DNA of 37,561 nt from an uncultured Opitutaceae bacterium (GTDB lineage Bacteria > Verrucomicrobiota > Verrucomicrobiia > Opitutales > Opitutaceae), in the NCBI GenBank assembly GCA_937889545.1, contig CALAOT010000035.1, positions 1 to 37,561 of the forward strand. Direction: 5' to 3'. How positions within the stretch are numbered: position 1 is the first letter of the stretch; each line of letters opens with the position of its first letter. A model generated the notes under the pieces. The model was given only the letters and a program-made list of their open reading frames with translations. It made no database searches and was not told the DNA's origin. Made by a program: the position numbers and the translations under genes. Positions 7,926 through 16,048 of the stretch are shown piece after piece.

Positions 7926-8876
7926 CTATTTCGCGACGGCCGGGCCGCCGAACTCCACGTTGCCGCCCGAAAGGATAACGCCCACCCGCCGGCCCGCGAC
8001 CGCCACCTTCCCCTCGGCGATCGCCGCGTACGCGACCGCCCCCGAAGGCTCGACCGCGATCTTCATGATGTCCCAGATCTGACGCATTGCCGCCGCGATG
8101 GCATCGTCCGAAACGGTCGCGATTCCGTCGGCATGGCGCTGGATGACGGGAAATGTCAGGTCCCCAACGAACGCGAGGAGCCCGTCCGCGATGCTCACCG
8201 GGTGCTCGACCGGCCGGCGCACGCCCGATGAGAACGACAGGCTCGCATCGGCGGCGCCTTCCGGTTCTCCCGCGAACACCATGATCCCCGGCCGGAGCGC
8301 CTTGGCCACAATCAAGGTGCCCGCCAGAAGGCCTCCGCCGCCTATCGGGCAGACCACGACGTCAAGGTCCAAAACGTCGCCGAGAAGCTCCAGCGCCGCG
8401 GTGCCCTGCCCTGCGATGACCCGCGGGTCGTCGAACGGGTGGATGAACGCGGCCCCTGTTTCCCTCACGATCTTTTCCGCGGCCTCCTCGCGCGCCTTGT
8501 GCGTCGGGTCGCAGAAAACGACCCTGCCGCCGAGCCGCTCGACCGAGGCAAGCTTTACGCGGCTGACCGTGCGCGGCATCGCGATAAATGCCGGAATCCC
8601 CCTCAGTCCCGCAGCCCAGGCGAGCGCAGCCGCGTGGTTGCCGGACGAGTGGGTCGCGACGCCGCGGGCCGCCTCGGCGTCCGTGAGCGAGAAAACCGCG
8701 TTCGCCGCGCCCCGGGCCTTGAAGGAGCCGGTCTTCTGGAAATTCTCGCACTTGAAGAAGAGCAGCGCCCCCGAAAGCTCGTTGATCCGGGTGCTCGTGA
8801 GCACCGGCGTGAAATGGATCCGTTCGCGGATGCGGGCGTGCGCCCCGCGGATGTCTTCGAGAACGACCTCGCTCAT
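7926..8876 (-). CDS. PLP-dependent serine/threonine dehydratase-like enzyme (no ACT domain)
   Basis: A 316-residue fold-type II PLP enzyme of the threonine dehydratase/serine racemase/hydroxyaspartate ammonia-lyase group. The PLP lysine is K53 in GSFKARGA. SSGNHAAALAWAA is the substrate/cofactor loop, GGGGLLAG is the phosphate-binding loop, and LSGGNVEFGG is the C-terminal motif. It lacks a regulatory ACT domain, unlike the paralogue at 16045-17256. Which amino acid it uses (Ser, Thr, hydroxyaspartate) cannot be decided here. It begins 14 nt after the stop of the large secreted protease on the same strand, so the two probably share a message and could link protein digestion to amino-acid deamination (inference). 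Confidence 0.88.
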   Translation of the reverse strand: MSEVVLEDIRGAHARIRERIHFTPVLTSTRINELSGALLFFKCENFQKTGSFKARGAANAVFSLTDAEAARGVATHSSGNHAAALAWAAGLRGIPAFIAMPRTVSRVKLASVERLGGRVVFCDPTHKAREEAAEKIVRETGAAFIHPFDDPRVIAGQGTAALELLGDVLDLDVVVCPIGGGGLLAGTLIVAKALRPGIMVFAGEPEGAADASLSFSSGVRRPVEHPVSIADGLLAFVGDLTFPVIQRHADGIATVSDDAIAAAMRQIWDIMKIAVEPSGAVAYAAIAEGKVAVAGRRVGVILSGGNVEFGGPAVAK

Positions 8877-8890
8877 GGGAGACAGCCGCC

Positions 8891-11800
8891 TTACGGCAAG
8901 ACCTGGTAGACCTCGACCAGCGCAATTCCGGTCGTGCCGTTGGCCCCGGTTATCTGGGCGGAGTAGGCTCCCGGCTGCAGGGTGAGGAGCAGCGCGCTGT
9001 CCAGGCTGCCGGGGCTCAGGGCAAAGGCCCCGAGCGAGGATGTGACCGCGGCGATCTCGGTTGGATCCGCGGCGCTTCCCCAGCCCGCGTTGGTGTCCGT
9101 CGGGTTGGCCCCTGCAAACACCGTCAGGACGGGCTGGGCCAGGTACCCGGTGACGCCGAAAGCCGCCAGCGCCGGGCCCACCCCGCGAACCAGCACCGTC
9201 AGCGGCTGCGTGCCCTGGACCACGAAGCCGGCGATCAGGATGTTTCCGCCGGTTCCGACCTGCGCGCGCGTCGAGATGTTGGCCAGCTGCGTGGGATCCG
9301 ACGCGTTCACCTCATAGACCTCGATCAGTCCGACGCCCGTTGTAGAGCCGACACCGGAAAGCTCGACGGAGTAGCTGCCCGGCAGCAGGTTCGCGATCAA
9401 GGCGCTGTCGGCCGATCCACCCGGCAGGGCGAACGCACCGACGCCGCTCATGTCGGACGCGGTAGCCCGGCGAACGGTCGCCTGGACGGTCGAAGGTCCC
9501 GCGACCGGTGCGTTGCCCCAACCGGTGTTGCTCGAAATCAAGGAGCCCGTCGAGTCGTAGAGGCCGATCGAGGGCTGGGCGAGAACGCCTGGGAGGTTGA
9601 AAGGGGCCGCGCCGAGCGCCGGGCCGACCCCCCGGATCAGCACTTCCTTGCTGAATCCGGCCTGTCCCTCGATCACAAAGCCCGCGATCGCAATCCCTGC
9701 GCCCGTGTTCACCAGCGCGCGGCTCGATATGTTGATCAGCCGGCTCGCGGAGCTCATGACCACGGGGTTGGGAATCAGCCGCCGGATCGTGCTGTTCAAG
9801 GAATCCGCCACGTACACTACGCCCCCGTTGTCCACGGCGACATCCCCGGGCGTGTTGAATCGCGCATCGCCGGGCAGCCCGTCGACGCTGTCCTGGACCC
9901 CGGCCGCGCCGGCGATTGTCGTCACTGCGCCGGTGGGGCTCACCATCCTGATCGTGTCATTATTGGTATCGGCCACATAGACGTTTCCCGAACTGTCGAC
10001 GCCCACTCCCGATGGCCCGTTGAACCTCGCGGCCGCGCCGGTCCCGTCATTGCTGCCGGTCGTCTGTGCCAAACCGGCGAGCGTCGTGACCACACCGGCG
10101 GGAGTGATCATCCGGATCGTGTCGTTTCCGGAGTCCGCAACATAGACGTTGCCTGACAGGTCCACCGCAATTCCCCTAGGATCGTTGAACTCGGCGGCGA
10201 TTCCCGTGGCGTCCACAGAGCCCGCCGTGCCGGATCCGGCGAGCGTGGTCACGGTGCCACCGGAGGTCACTTTCCGGATCACGTTGCCCATGCCATCCGG
10301 AACGTAGACGTTGCCGGCGCTGTCGACGGCGAGGTTCTCCGGATCATAGAACAGATTGCCCGAGTCGCCGCGCGTTCCGGCGGTGCCGGCAAGGGTCGAG
10401 ACGATTCCATTCGAGACCTTGCGGATCGTGTAGTTGCCGCTGTCGGCAATGTAGAGGTTACCCGAGGAATCGACCGCGACGCCGCCAGGACCGTTGAGAA
10501 GCGCCGAGCCGACTGGCCCGTCCGTGCTTCCGCTTTGTCCCGCGATGCCCGCCACGGTTGTGACGACACCCGCGGGAGTGACCATGCAGATCGTGTTGTA
10601 GTAATTATCCGAGACGTAGACGTTGGCGTTGGCGTCCGTGCGCACGCCGCCCGGGTAGCCGAACCTGGCTCCCCAGCCCGTCCCATTCCTGCTGCCCGAG
10701 GACCCGGGCCAGCCCGCCATGGTCGTCACGCCGGTTGCGTTCACCGTCAGGCTGGCCGGCGGGCTGGTCGCGCTGCCGGTGGCGTTGGTGACGACGCACC
10801 GGAACTGGTCGCCGGTCATCGCCAACGTCGTGCCGCTCACAACCAGCATCGAGGTCAAGGAGCCGCTGTACGTCTCGTTGTCGCTCGAGTCGCTCCATGT
10901 CGCCGATCCATTCGGGAGCCGCTGCCACAGGTAGCCGAGGGGCGCGGTTCCCTCGCCGACGACAAAGAACGTCGCCGGCTGGCCAAGGGTTGTGGTCGTG
11001 TCGGCAATCCCGGCCGGGATGTTGACGGCCAGGGTTTCATTCATTGATGCCGCAAGCAGATTGGAGACGTGGGGCACGCCGATCCCCGTGCACAGGTCGT
11101 ATCCCGTCGTTGCAGCATAAGCCCCGTTGCTTCCCGAGAGGATGTCCTGAAAGGCTGACGAGCCTATCAGCGGATAGATCTTCGGGTTCAGCAGCCCCAG
11201 CGGCGCGCCTCCGGCAGCGGCCCGCTGCTGGTTGATGAGCGCGCAAAAAGCCGTCCAGACAGGCGTGCCCCAGCTCGTTCCGCCGATCTCATACGCAATA
11301 CCTCCGACTTCGATCTCTGCGCCATGGTTCGGATCGGCGGCCGCTGCCACATCGGGAACGCATCGCATCGTCCCCTGAGGCACTCCCGTCCCGATTTGCC
11401 AGGACGGCCGGCTGAACACGGCGCTCACGCCGCCGCCACTGTCCGACCAGGCCGTTTCGCCGGTCACCGTATTGGTTGTAGTATCGAATATTAGGCTGGT
11501 GCCGCCAACCCCGGTCACATCCGGATCGCACGTGGGATAGCTGACCTGAAGCACGCCGTCCGGATTAGAGCCGTTGTCCCCCGAAGCTGAAAACACCGAC
11601 ACGCCGGCGCTGGCCAGATTCGCCATGTACTGCGCCTCGATGATCAGGTAGTCCCTCGGGACCTCGAGTTCGTTGCCGCCCACGCAAATGCAGAGCTGGT
11701 GCAGCCCCGGGTTGCCCGGGAGGTCGGCGTAGACCTGCTGGAGGATCTCGTCGTTTTCCCCGGGGTCGCCCTCGTTCGCCGCGTAGATCCTGATCATCGC

Positions 11801-12700
11801 TCCCGGGGCGAGGGCGCTGGCCCATTCGGCATCGAGCGCGGCCTCATCGACCACGCTGCTGTCGGGCGACGCCCCGGGCCCCCCGGCAACATTGACCATC
11901 TGGATGTTGGTCGTGGCATTGGAGACACTCGCTATGTTCCAGAATGCCACTAGGTCGCTGGTCTGAGGAAAGGCCAGTTCGTAGAGGGCGATGGTCTGAC
12001 CCGTACCGGTTACGGTCAGGCCTGTCGCCTGGTAGGCCACCGAGATCTGGGCGGGCAGGTAGGGCATGGTGACGCTGGACTGCGAGCTCGGCAGCTGCCT
12101 TCGGGGCGCCGAAAGCGGGTGGCGGCGAATGTGGGGCTGGAGCCCGTGGACCCCAAGCACCGGGCCAGAAATCTCCGCCGGCAGGCTGGGCGAGGTGATG
12201 GCGGACGTGTATTCGGAGCCGTCGGCCGCCGCGACGCGGGCAAAGGTCACCTGGAACGCCCGCGCAACGGCATCGACCGGACCCCGTCCAAACACTGCAA
12301 TGCGGTTGTCGTCCGTCCGGGTCACCTCCAGCCCCTGGGACCCAAGCCAGCGGACGACCTTGTCGTGGTCGGCGGCCAGGGGAAAATACTTCTCCGCCAT
12401 CTCGGCCGGCGCCACCAGCTCGCCGCGGGCCACCCGGGCCTGCAGCTCGTCGAAATTGCGCATCCGCAGCGCCACCTCGAATGTGATGCTTTCGGCCGTT
12501 TCCGCGACGCTCAATAGCCTCCGGGTGATTGCCGGGGCGCGTTTCGTCCCCGCCGCCACCTCCGGGACCTCCCTTATGCTGCCGGAAAACACCGCCCGCG
12601 CCGATGGCGGCGCGGCGCGGCCGGATGCGCCGCAAGGCGCAGCCGCCAACAGGAGGCTAACGGCCGCGTGAATTCCCCTCGTATTGAACATATGGCGCAT
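8891..12700 (-). CDS. Secreted sedolisin (S53) protease with Ig-like domain, NHL propeller and duplicated C-terminal modules
   Basis: A 1269-residue exported protein. A signal peptide (about 1-28) is followed by an activation pro-domain (about 50-200) and a sedolisin/kumamolisin-type catalytic domain (about 210-555). Catalytic residues are E286 and D290 (DEAALDAEW), D375 (SASGDNGSN) and S476 (GGTSWGTP). D519-I520 and the GYD-CTGIG region match the calcium site. Next come an Ig-like domain (about 556-653), six NHL repeats of about 54 residues (658-978; motif VDSSGNVYVADS-N-TIR) and two related C-terminal modules (987-1131, 1138-1269). S53 enzymes are acid-active endopeptidases. The frame is open further upstream, but ATG 12700 gives a proper signal peptide; ATG 12691 is an alternative. 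Confidence 0.93.
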   Translation of the reverse strand: MRHMFNTRGIHAAVSLLLAAAPCGASGRAAPPSARAVFSGSIREVPEVAAGTKRAPAITRRLLSVAETAESITFEVALRMRNFDELQARVARGELVAPAEMAEKYFPLAADHDKVVRWLGSQGLEVTRTDDNRIAVFGRGPVDAVARAFQVTFARVAAADGSEYTSAITSPSLPAEISGPVLGVHGLQPHIRRHPLSAPRRQLPSSQSSVTMPYLPAQISVAYQATGLTVTGTGQTIALYELAFPQTSDLVAFWNIASVSNATTNIQMVNVAGGPGASPDSSVVDEAALDAEWASALAPGAMIRIYAANEGDPGENDEILQQVYADLPGNPGLHQLCICVGGNELEVPRDYLIIEAQYMANLASAGVSVFSASGDNGSNPDGVLQVSYPTCDPDVTGVGGTSLIFDTTTNTVTGETAWSDSGGGVSAVFSRPSWQIGTGVPQGTMRCVPDVAAAADPNHGAEIEVGGIAYEIGGTSWGTPVWTAFCALINQQRAAAGGAPLGLLNPKIYPLIGSSAFQDILSGSNGAYAATTGYDLCTGIGVPHVSNLLAASMNETLAVNIPAGIADTTTTLGQPATFFVVGEGTAPLGYLWQRLPNGSATWSDSSDNETYSGSLTSMLVVSGTTLAMTGDQFRCVVTNATGSATSPPASLTVNATGVTTMAGWPGSSGSRNGTGWGARFGYPGGVRTDANANVYVSDNYYNTICMVTPAGVVTTVAGIAGQSGSTDGPVGSALLNGPGGVAVDSSGNLYIADSGNYTIRKVSNGIVSTLAGTAGTRGDSGNLFYDPENLAVDSAGNVYVPDGMGNVIRKVTSGGTVTTLAGSGTAGSVDATGIAAEFNDPRGIAVDLSGNVYVADSGNDTIRMITPAGVVTTLAGLAQTTGSNDGTGAAARFNGPSGVGVDSSGNVYVADTNNDTIRMVSPTGAVTTIAGAAGVQDSVDGLPGDARFNTPGDVAVDNGGVVYVADSLNSTIRRLIPNPVVMSSASRLINISSRALVNTGAGIAIAGFVIEGQAGFSKEVLIRGVGPALGAAPFNLPGVLAQPSIGLYDSTGSLISSNTGWGNAPVAGPSTVQATVRRATASDMSGVGAFALPGGSADSALIANLLPGSYSVELSGVGSTTGVGLIEVYEVNASDPTQLANISTRAQVGTGGNILIAGFVVQGTQPLTVLVRGVGPALAAFGVTGYLAQPVLTVFAGANPTDTNAGWGSAADPTEIAAVTSSLGAFALSPGSLDSALLLTLQPGAYSAQITGANGTTGIALVEVYQVLP
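8894..9742 (-). repeat. Two tandem copies of a ~130-145-residue C-terminal module
   Basis: Inside the protease gene, 9308-9742 and 8894-9289 encode two related modules. Shared positions: ISxRAxVxTGxxIxIAGFVxxG near the start, LxRGVGPALxA, LAQPxxxxF/Y, a NxGWG motif, GAFALxxGSxDSALxxxLxPGxYS, and GxxxTTGxxLxEVYxV at the end. The second copy is shorter and lacks some of the middle. The pattern is a beta-rich, secreted-type domain. I recognise such modules at the ends of large exported Opitutus-like proteins but know no established function; a surface-attachment or sorting role is inference. Confidence 0.75.
9767..10729 (-). repeat. Six NHL repeats forming a predicted beta-propeller
   Basis: Six consecutive units of about 50-55 codons, each with a VTTxAG start, a variable G/D/T-rich loop, a ARFNxPxGVAVDxxGNVYVADxxNxTIRxV core and a P-x-G turn. 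Unit 3 is shortened. Six units are enough for one closed six-bladed propeller. NHL propellers are commonly interaction or ligand-binding scaffolds; here the unit sits beside the protease domain and may position substrate (inference). Confidence 0.85.
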
Positions 12701-12822
12701 GTGACCGCGATCGGTGGGTTGGGTTTCCCAGGAAAGTGAGAATCCGAAACGGCTCATGGGGATGCAAAGCCGCGCAACATAGTCGTTCGCCCCCCCTTTG
12801 TGCAAACCAACCTTCGCGCCGA

Positions 12823-12841
12823 GGGCGCACGCCCTGCGCCC
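12823..12841 (-). terminator. Hairpin downstream of the transporter operon
   Basis: GGGCGCA (12823-12829), loop CGCCC, TGCGCCC (12835-12841): a perfect 7-bp GC-rich stem starting 5 nt after the MalG-type permease stop on the minus strand. No T-run follows, so termination would need Rho or be partial. It separates the transporter operon from the protease gene. Confidence 0.5.
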
Positions 12842-12845
12842 GCAG

Positions 12846-13709
12846 TCATCCCTTGAGCGCGCCGGCGGCTATTCCGCTCACGATCTGCCGCTGGAGCGCC
12901 ACGTAAACGAGCAGGATCGGAAGCGTGACGAGGATGATTCCGGCGAAAAGCATCCCGTATTCGGTCCGGTACTCGGCCGCGATAGACAGGTTCGCGAGCC
13001 CCAGCGGGAGCGTCCGGGCCGAGCCCGCGGTGTCCCCGTTCACGAGCATGAACGCATAGAAATACTCCTTCCATATCCCGATGAACTGGAAGATGGCCAC
13101 GGTCACCAGGCCCGGCCTCGCGAGCGGAAGCAGCACCCTCCAGAACGCCGAGAATTCGCCGCATCCGTCGACCACCGCGGCCTCGTACAGCGACCGCGGC
13201 AGCGAGCGAAAGAACCCCGCCAGTATGAAGATCGCAAACGGCAGGCCGTTCGCCGTGTACACGAGGACGAGCCCAAGCCGGGAGTTGAGAAGCCCGGCGG
13301 AGCGGAGCTCGAAGAAAAGGGGCACGATCGCGAGCTGGGCCGGGATCGTGAGCCCGGCCAGGAAGAGCCCGAACGCCGCCCTTCCCGCGGGATGGGAGAA
13401 CCGGGCCAGCGCGTAGGCCGCCATCGCCCCCAGTGCCACGATCAAGGCGACGGAGGCGCCCGTGACGGCGACGGAGTTGAGGAAGTACTCCCCAAAATGG
13501 GCCTGCCTCCAGGCGTGTGCATAGTTGTCCGCGGCCATGCTCCCCGCCGACGGGAGCGCGAACGGGGCGAGAAAGATCGCCTCGTCGCGCTTGAGCGAGG
13601 AATACCCCACCCAGACCATCGGAAACACCAGCCACGCGGAATAGCCCAGGAGCGCCAGGGACGCCACGCCCCTGGAAAACCGGAACCTGTTGTCGTGCGG
13701 CGCGTCCAT
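12846..13709 (-). CDS. Carbohydrate ABC transporter permease, MalG type
   Basis: A 287-residue inner-membrane permease of the CUT1 (maltose-type) family, with six predicted TM helices. The EAA loop that contacts the ATPase is visible as LYEAAVVDG-GE--AFWRVLLPLA-P, about residues 180-210. It lacks the N-terminal extra helix typical of MalF, so it is the MalG-like half. The start lies 5 nt after the stop of the fused binding-protein/permease gene. The two permeases would form the heterodimeric pore, with the substrate sugar or polyol unknown. No ATP-binding subunit is encoded nearby; in CUT1 systems a shared MsmK/UgpC-type ATPase encoded elsewhere often serves. Confidence 0.93.
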   Translation of the reverse strand: MDAPHDNRFRFSRGVASLALLGYSAWLVFPMVWVGYSSLKRDEAIFLAPFALPSAGSMAADNYAHAWRQAHFGEYFLNSVAVTGASVALIVALGAMAAYALARFSHPAGRAAFGLFLAGLTIPAQLAIVPLFFELRSAGLLNSRLGLVLVYTANGLPFAIFILAGFFRSLPRSLYEAAVVDGCGEFSAFWRVLLPLARPGLVTVAIFQFIGIWKEYFYAFMLVNGDTAGSARTLPLGLANLSIAAEYRTEYGMLFAGIILVTLPILLVYVALQRQIVSGIAAGALKG

Positions 13710-13714
13710 CGTGG

Positions 13715-16048
13715 TCAGGTTTCGACGGGATCGCTCCTCAGCCCGCGCAGCACCGCCGCGCTTCCGACAAGCACCAGCGAGAACAGGATCACCGCAAGCG
13801 CCGCCGCCCGCCCGACGTCAAAGTCCTTGAACATCGTCGTCACCAGCAGCGTGCCGAGGGTCTGCATGGACGCCGACGGATCCTGCGAGGTGAGAAGCCA
13901 GACCATCTCGAACGCGTTCAGCCCGCCGATCACGAGAAACACCACGGAGATCGCCACGATCTCCCGGATCAGCGGAAGCGTGATCGTGAAGAACTGCATC
14001 CGGACGGAGGCCCCGTCGATCTCGGCGGCCTCGTACAGCTGGGGGTCGATGCCCTCCATCGCCGCAAGGTAGAGGATCAGGTTAAAGCCGCACGCCATCC
14101 AGATGTAGATTGGTATGAGCGCGGCGTAGAGGTGATCCTCAGAAAGCCAGGGGTAGTCTGCGAACGACCGGAGCCACTCCCAGTGAAACGCGCTTCCGAG
14201 CCCGGCAAGCCCGGCGTTCACAAGCCCGCCGTGAGGCTGGTAAGCGGTGAGCCAGATCAGCGTCGCGGCAACGCCCCCGAGCAGGTTGGGAAAGAGAAGG
14301 ATGATCCGGAAAGCCCCCGCCCCCCATACTCCGCGGTGGATCAGCACGGCGAAGAGGAGCGCGAGCGGCACGACAAACAGCGCTGGTACGACCATCAGGT
14401 AAAGGTTGTTGCCGAGCGCGGTCCACAGGACGTCGCTCTCAAAGAGAAGGGACTTGAAATTGTAGAGTCCCGCCCAAGAGCTCTGGCCGATCCCGTCCCA
14501 GCGGCTGAACGCCCACATGAATGATACAACGGCCGGCGCCAGCATGAGGCCCGCATAGACAAGGAACGCCGGCCCGACGAAGGCGGCGGCCATGGGCGCG
14601 CGAAGCCTGCCAAAGCTCGACCCGTCCCCGCCGCGCGCCGTTGGCGCCGTCGCGCCGGCGGCTCCGGGCAACGGCCACAGCCCGCCGCGAAGGACCAAGG
14701 CCCCGAGCGCCACGAGCGCGAGGATCATCGCCGTGCCGGCGACAGGATGGCGGTAGTCGATGCGGTCGCGATCGGCGAACCGGGCGCGGTCGGCACCGGC
14801 GGCGGCCTCGAGCCGCCGCGCGAATTCCCGGGGTTCGACGCGGCCGCCCATGAGGCTGCGCGTCTCGTCGACCCGCACCTGCCGGATGACCGGCGGCAGC
14901 ATCATCGTCTGGGGCATGTTGAATGAATCCCGCGCGCCGGCGATCATCGCCGCTGTGTCGCGCATCCTCGACGAATAGGCCGCGGCAGGAACGCCCCGGA
15001 TGGCGACCGGCGCATCCGTCGCGCGGACGAAAGCCTCGGCCCGCTCACGCGAGGTTAGGAACCGGAGGAAATCGACCGTCAGGCGCTCGCGCTCGGGATC
15101 GCCCGTGTTGAACACAAAGAAATAGTCGCTCCCTGCCTGCACGGTGGACGGGTCGGCAAGGCCGTCGGGGAACACCGGGAAATTCATAGTCCCCACGTCG
15201 AATCCCGACGGGATCTTCCCGGCCATCTCGTTGAAGAACCACGATCCCGACGCGGTCATGGCCGACCTTCCCTGGAGAAAAAGGAGCTCGGCTCCCTGCG
15301 CAGTCTCTCCTTCCCAGCCCGGCTGAACGTCATCCCGGGTCAACCGTCTCAGGAGTCCCGCGCTCCGGACGACGTTCGCGTCGGCCCATGCGCCGGGCTC
15401 AAGTTCGTTGATGGCCCGCCATCCGGCCGGCCCGGAGAGGTTGTGATAGGCAGCGCGGAAGAACGCGTCGGGATAGAGCCATCGGGTGCCGGGCAGGCTC
15501 ACCGGTGCGATGCCCGCGGCCCGGATCCGGTCGCACAAGGCGAAGAATTCGTCCCATGTGCGGGGCTCCGGCCAGCCGTGCGCCCTGAAGAGCCCGCGGT
15601 TGTAAAAGATGCCCCAGCACGAATAGACAAAGGGCAGCCCGTACACGCCGCCTCCCATGCGCCACGAGTCGAGCGAGCCCGGCAGGAAGGTGTCCTCCCA
15701 CCGGGCGTCGCCCTCCCAGTTTTTTCCGGCGAGGTAGCGGCGGAGATCGACCATCTTTTCCGCCCGAACCAACGAGGTCCACAGGATGTAGGGAGCAGAC
15801 GCCGCATCGGGCAGGTGCCCGTCGATGATCCGAACCCTGATTTGATCCTGGATACGGGGATTGCCGTAGACGTTGACCCTCACCCCGGGCCGGACGGCCT
15901 CGAACCGGCGCGCTGTTTCCTCGTAAAAGGCCGTGCCGTAGCCGCCCTCAAAGACAGGCACGTCCAGCTCCACCGGCCCGGCAGCCCGCGCCCGCAACGC
16001 GGCCAGCAACCCCAGGCTGAGCACACAGGCGGATGACCGGAACGTCAC
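13715..16048 (-). CDS. Fusion of solute-binding protein and MalF-type permease
   Basis: One 777-residue frame joins two normally separate importer parts. Residues 1-22 are a signal peptide. Residues 25-425 are a family 1 extracellular solute-binding protein (PDAASAPYILW, GLPF-YSCWGIFYNRGLF, TWDEFFALCDRI, G--AM-ASGSWF). Residues 436-454 are a membrane helix, 455-485 a G/A-rich cytoplasmic linker, and 486-770 a CUT1 permease with the EAA loop LYEAAEIDGAS (671-681). The charge and helix pattern is consistent with the binding domain outside and the permease N-terminus inside. The start is GTG 16048, which overlaps the stop of the dehydratase gene as GTGA. No stop or frame change is visible at the junction, so the fusion looks real. 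Confidence 0.9.
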   Translation of the reverse strand: MTFRSSACVLSLGLLAALRARAAGPVELDVPVFEGGYGTAFYEETARRFEAVRPGVRVNVYGNPRIQDQIRVRIIDGHLPDAASAPYILWTSLVRAEKMVDLRRYLAGKNWEGDARWEDTFLPGSLDSWRMGGGVYGLPFVYSCWGIFYNRGLFRAHGWPEPRTWDEFFALCDRIRAAGIAPVSLPGTRWLYPDAFFRAAYHNLSGPAGWRAINELEPGAWADANVVRSAGLLRRLTRDDVQPGWEGETAQGAELLFLQGRSAMTASGSWFFNEMAGKIPSGFDVGTMNFPVFPDGLADPSTVQAGSDYFFVFNTGDPERERLTVDFLRFLTSRERAEAFVRATDAPVAIRGVPAAAYSSRMRDTAAMIAGARDSFNMPQTMMLPPVIRQVRVDETRSLMGGRVEPREFARRLEAAAGADRARFADRDRIDYRHPVAGTAMILALVALGALVLRGGLWPLPGAAGATAPTARGGDGSSFGRLRAPMAAAFVGPAFLVYAGLMLAPAVVSFMWAFSRWDGIGQSSWAGLYNFKSLLFESDVLWTALGNNLYLMVVPALFVVPLALLFAVLIHRGVWGAGAFRIILLFPNLLGGVAATLIWLTAYQPHGGLVNAGLAGLGSAFHWEWLRSFADYPWLSEDHLYAALIPIYIWMACGFNLILYLAAMEGIDPQLYEAAEIDGASVRMQFFTITLPLIREIVAISVVFLVIGGLNAFEMVWLLTSQDPSASMQTLGTLLVTTMFKDFDVGRAAALAVILFSLVLVGSAAVLRGLRSDPVET

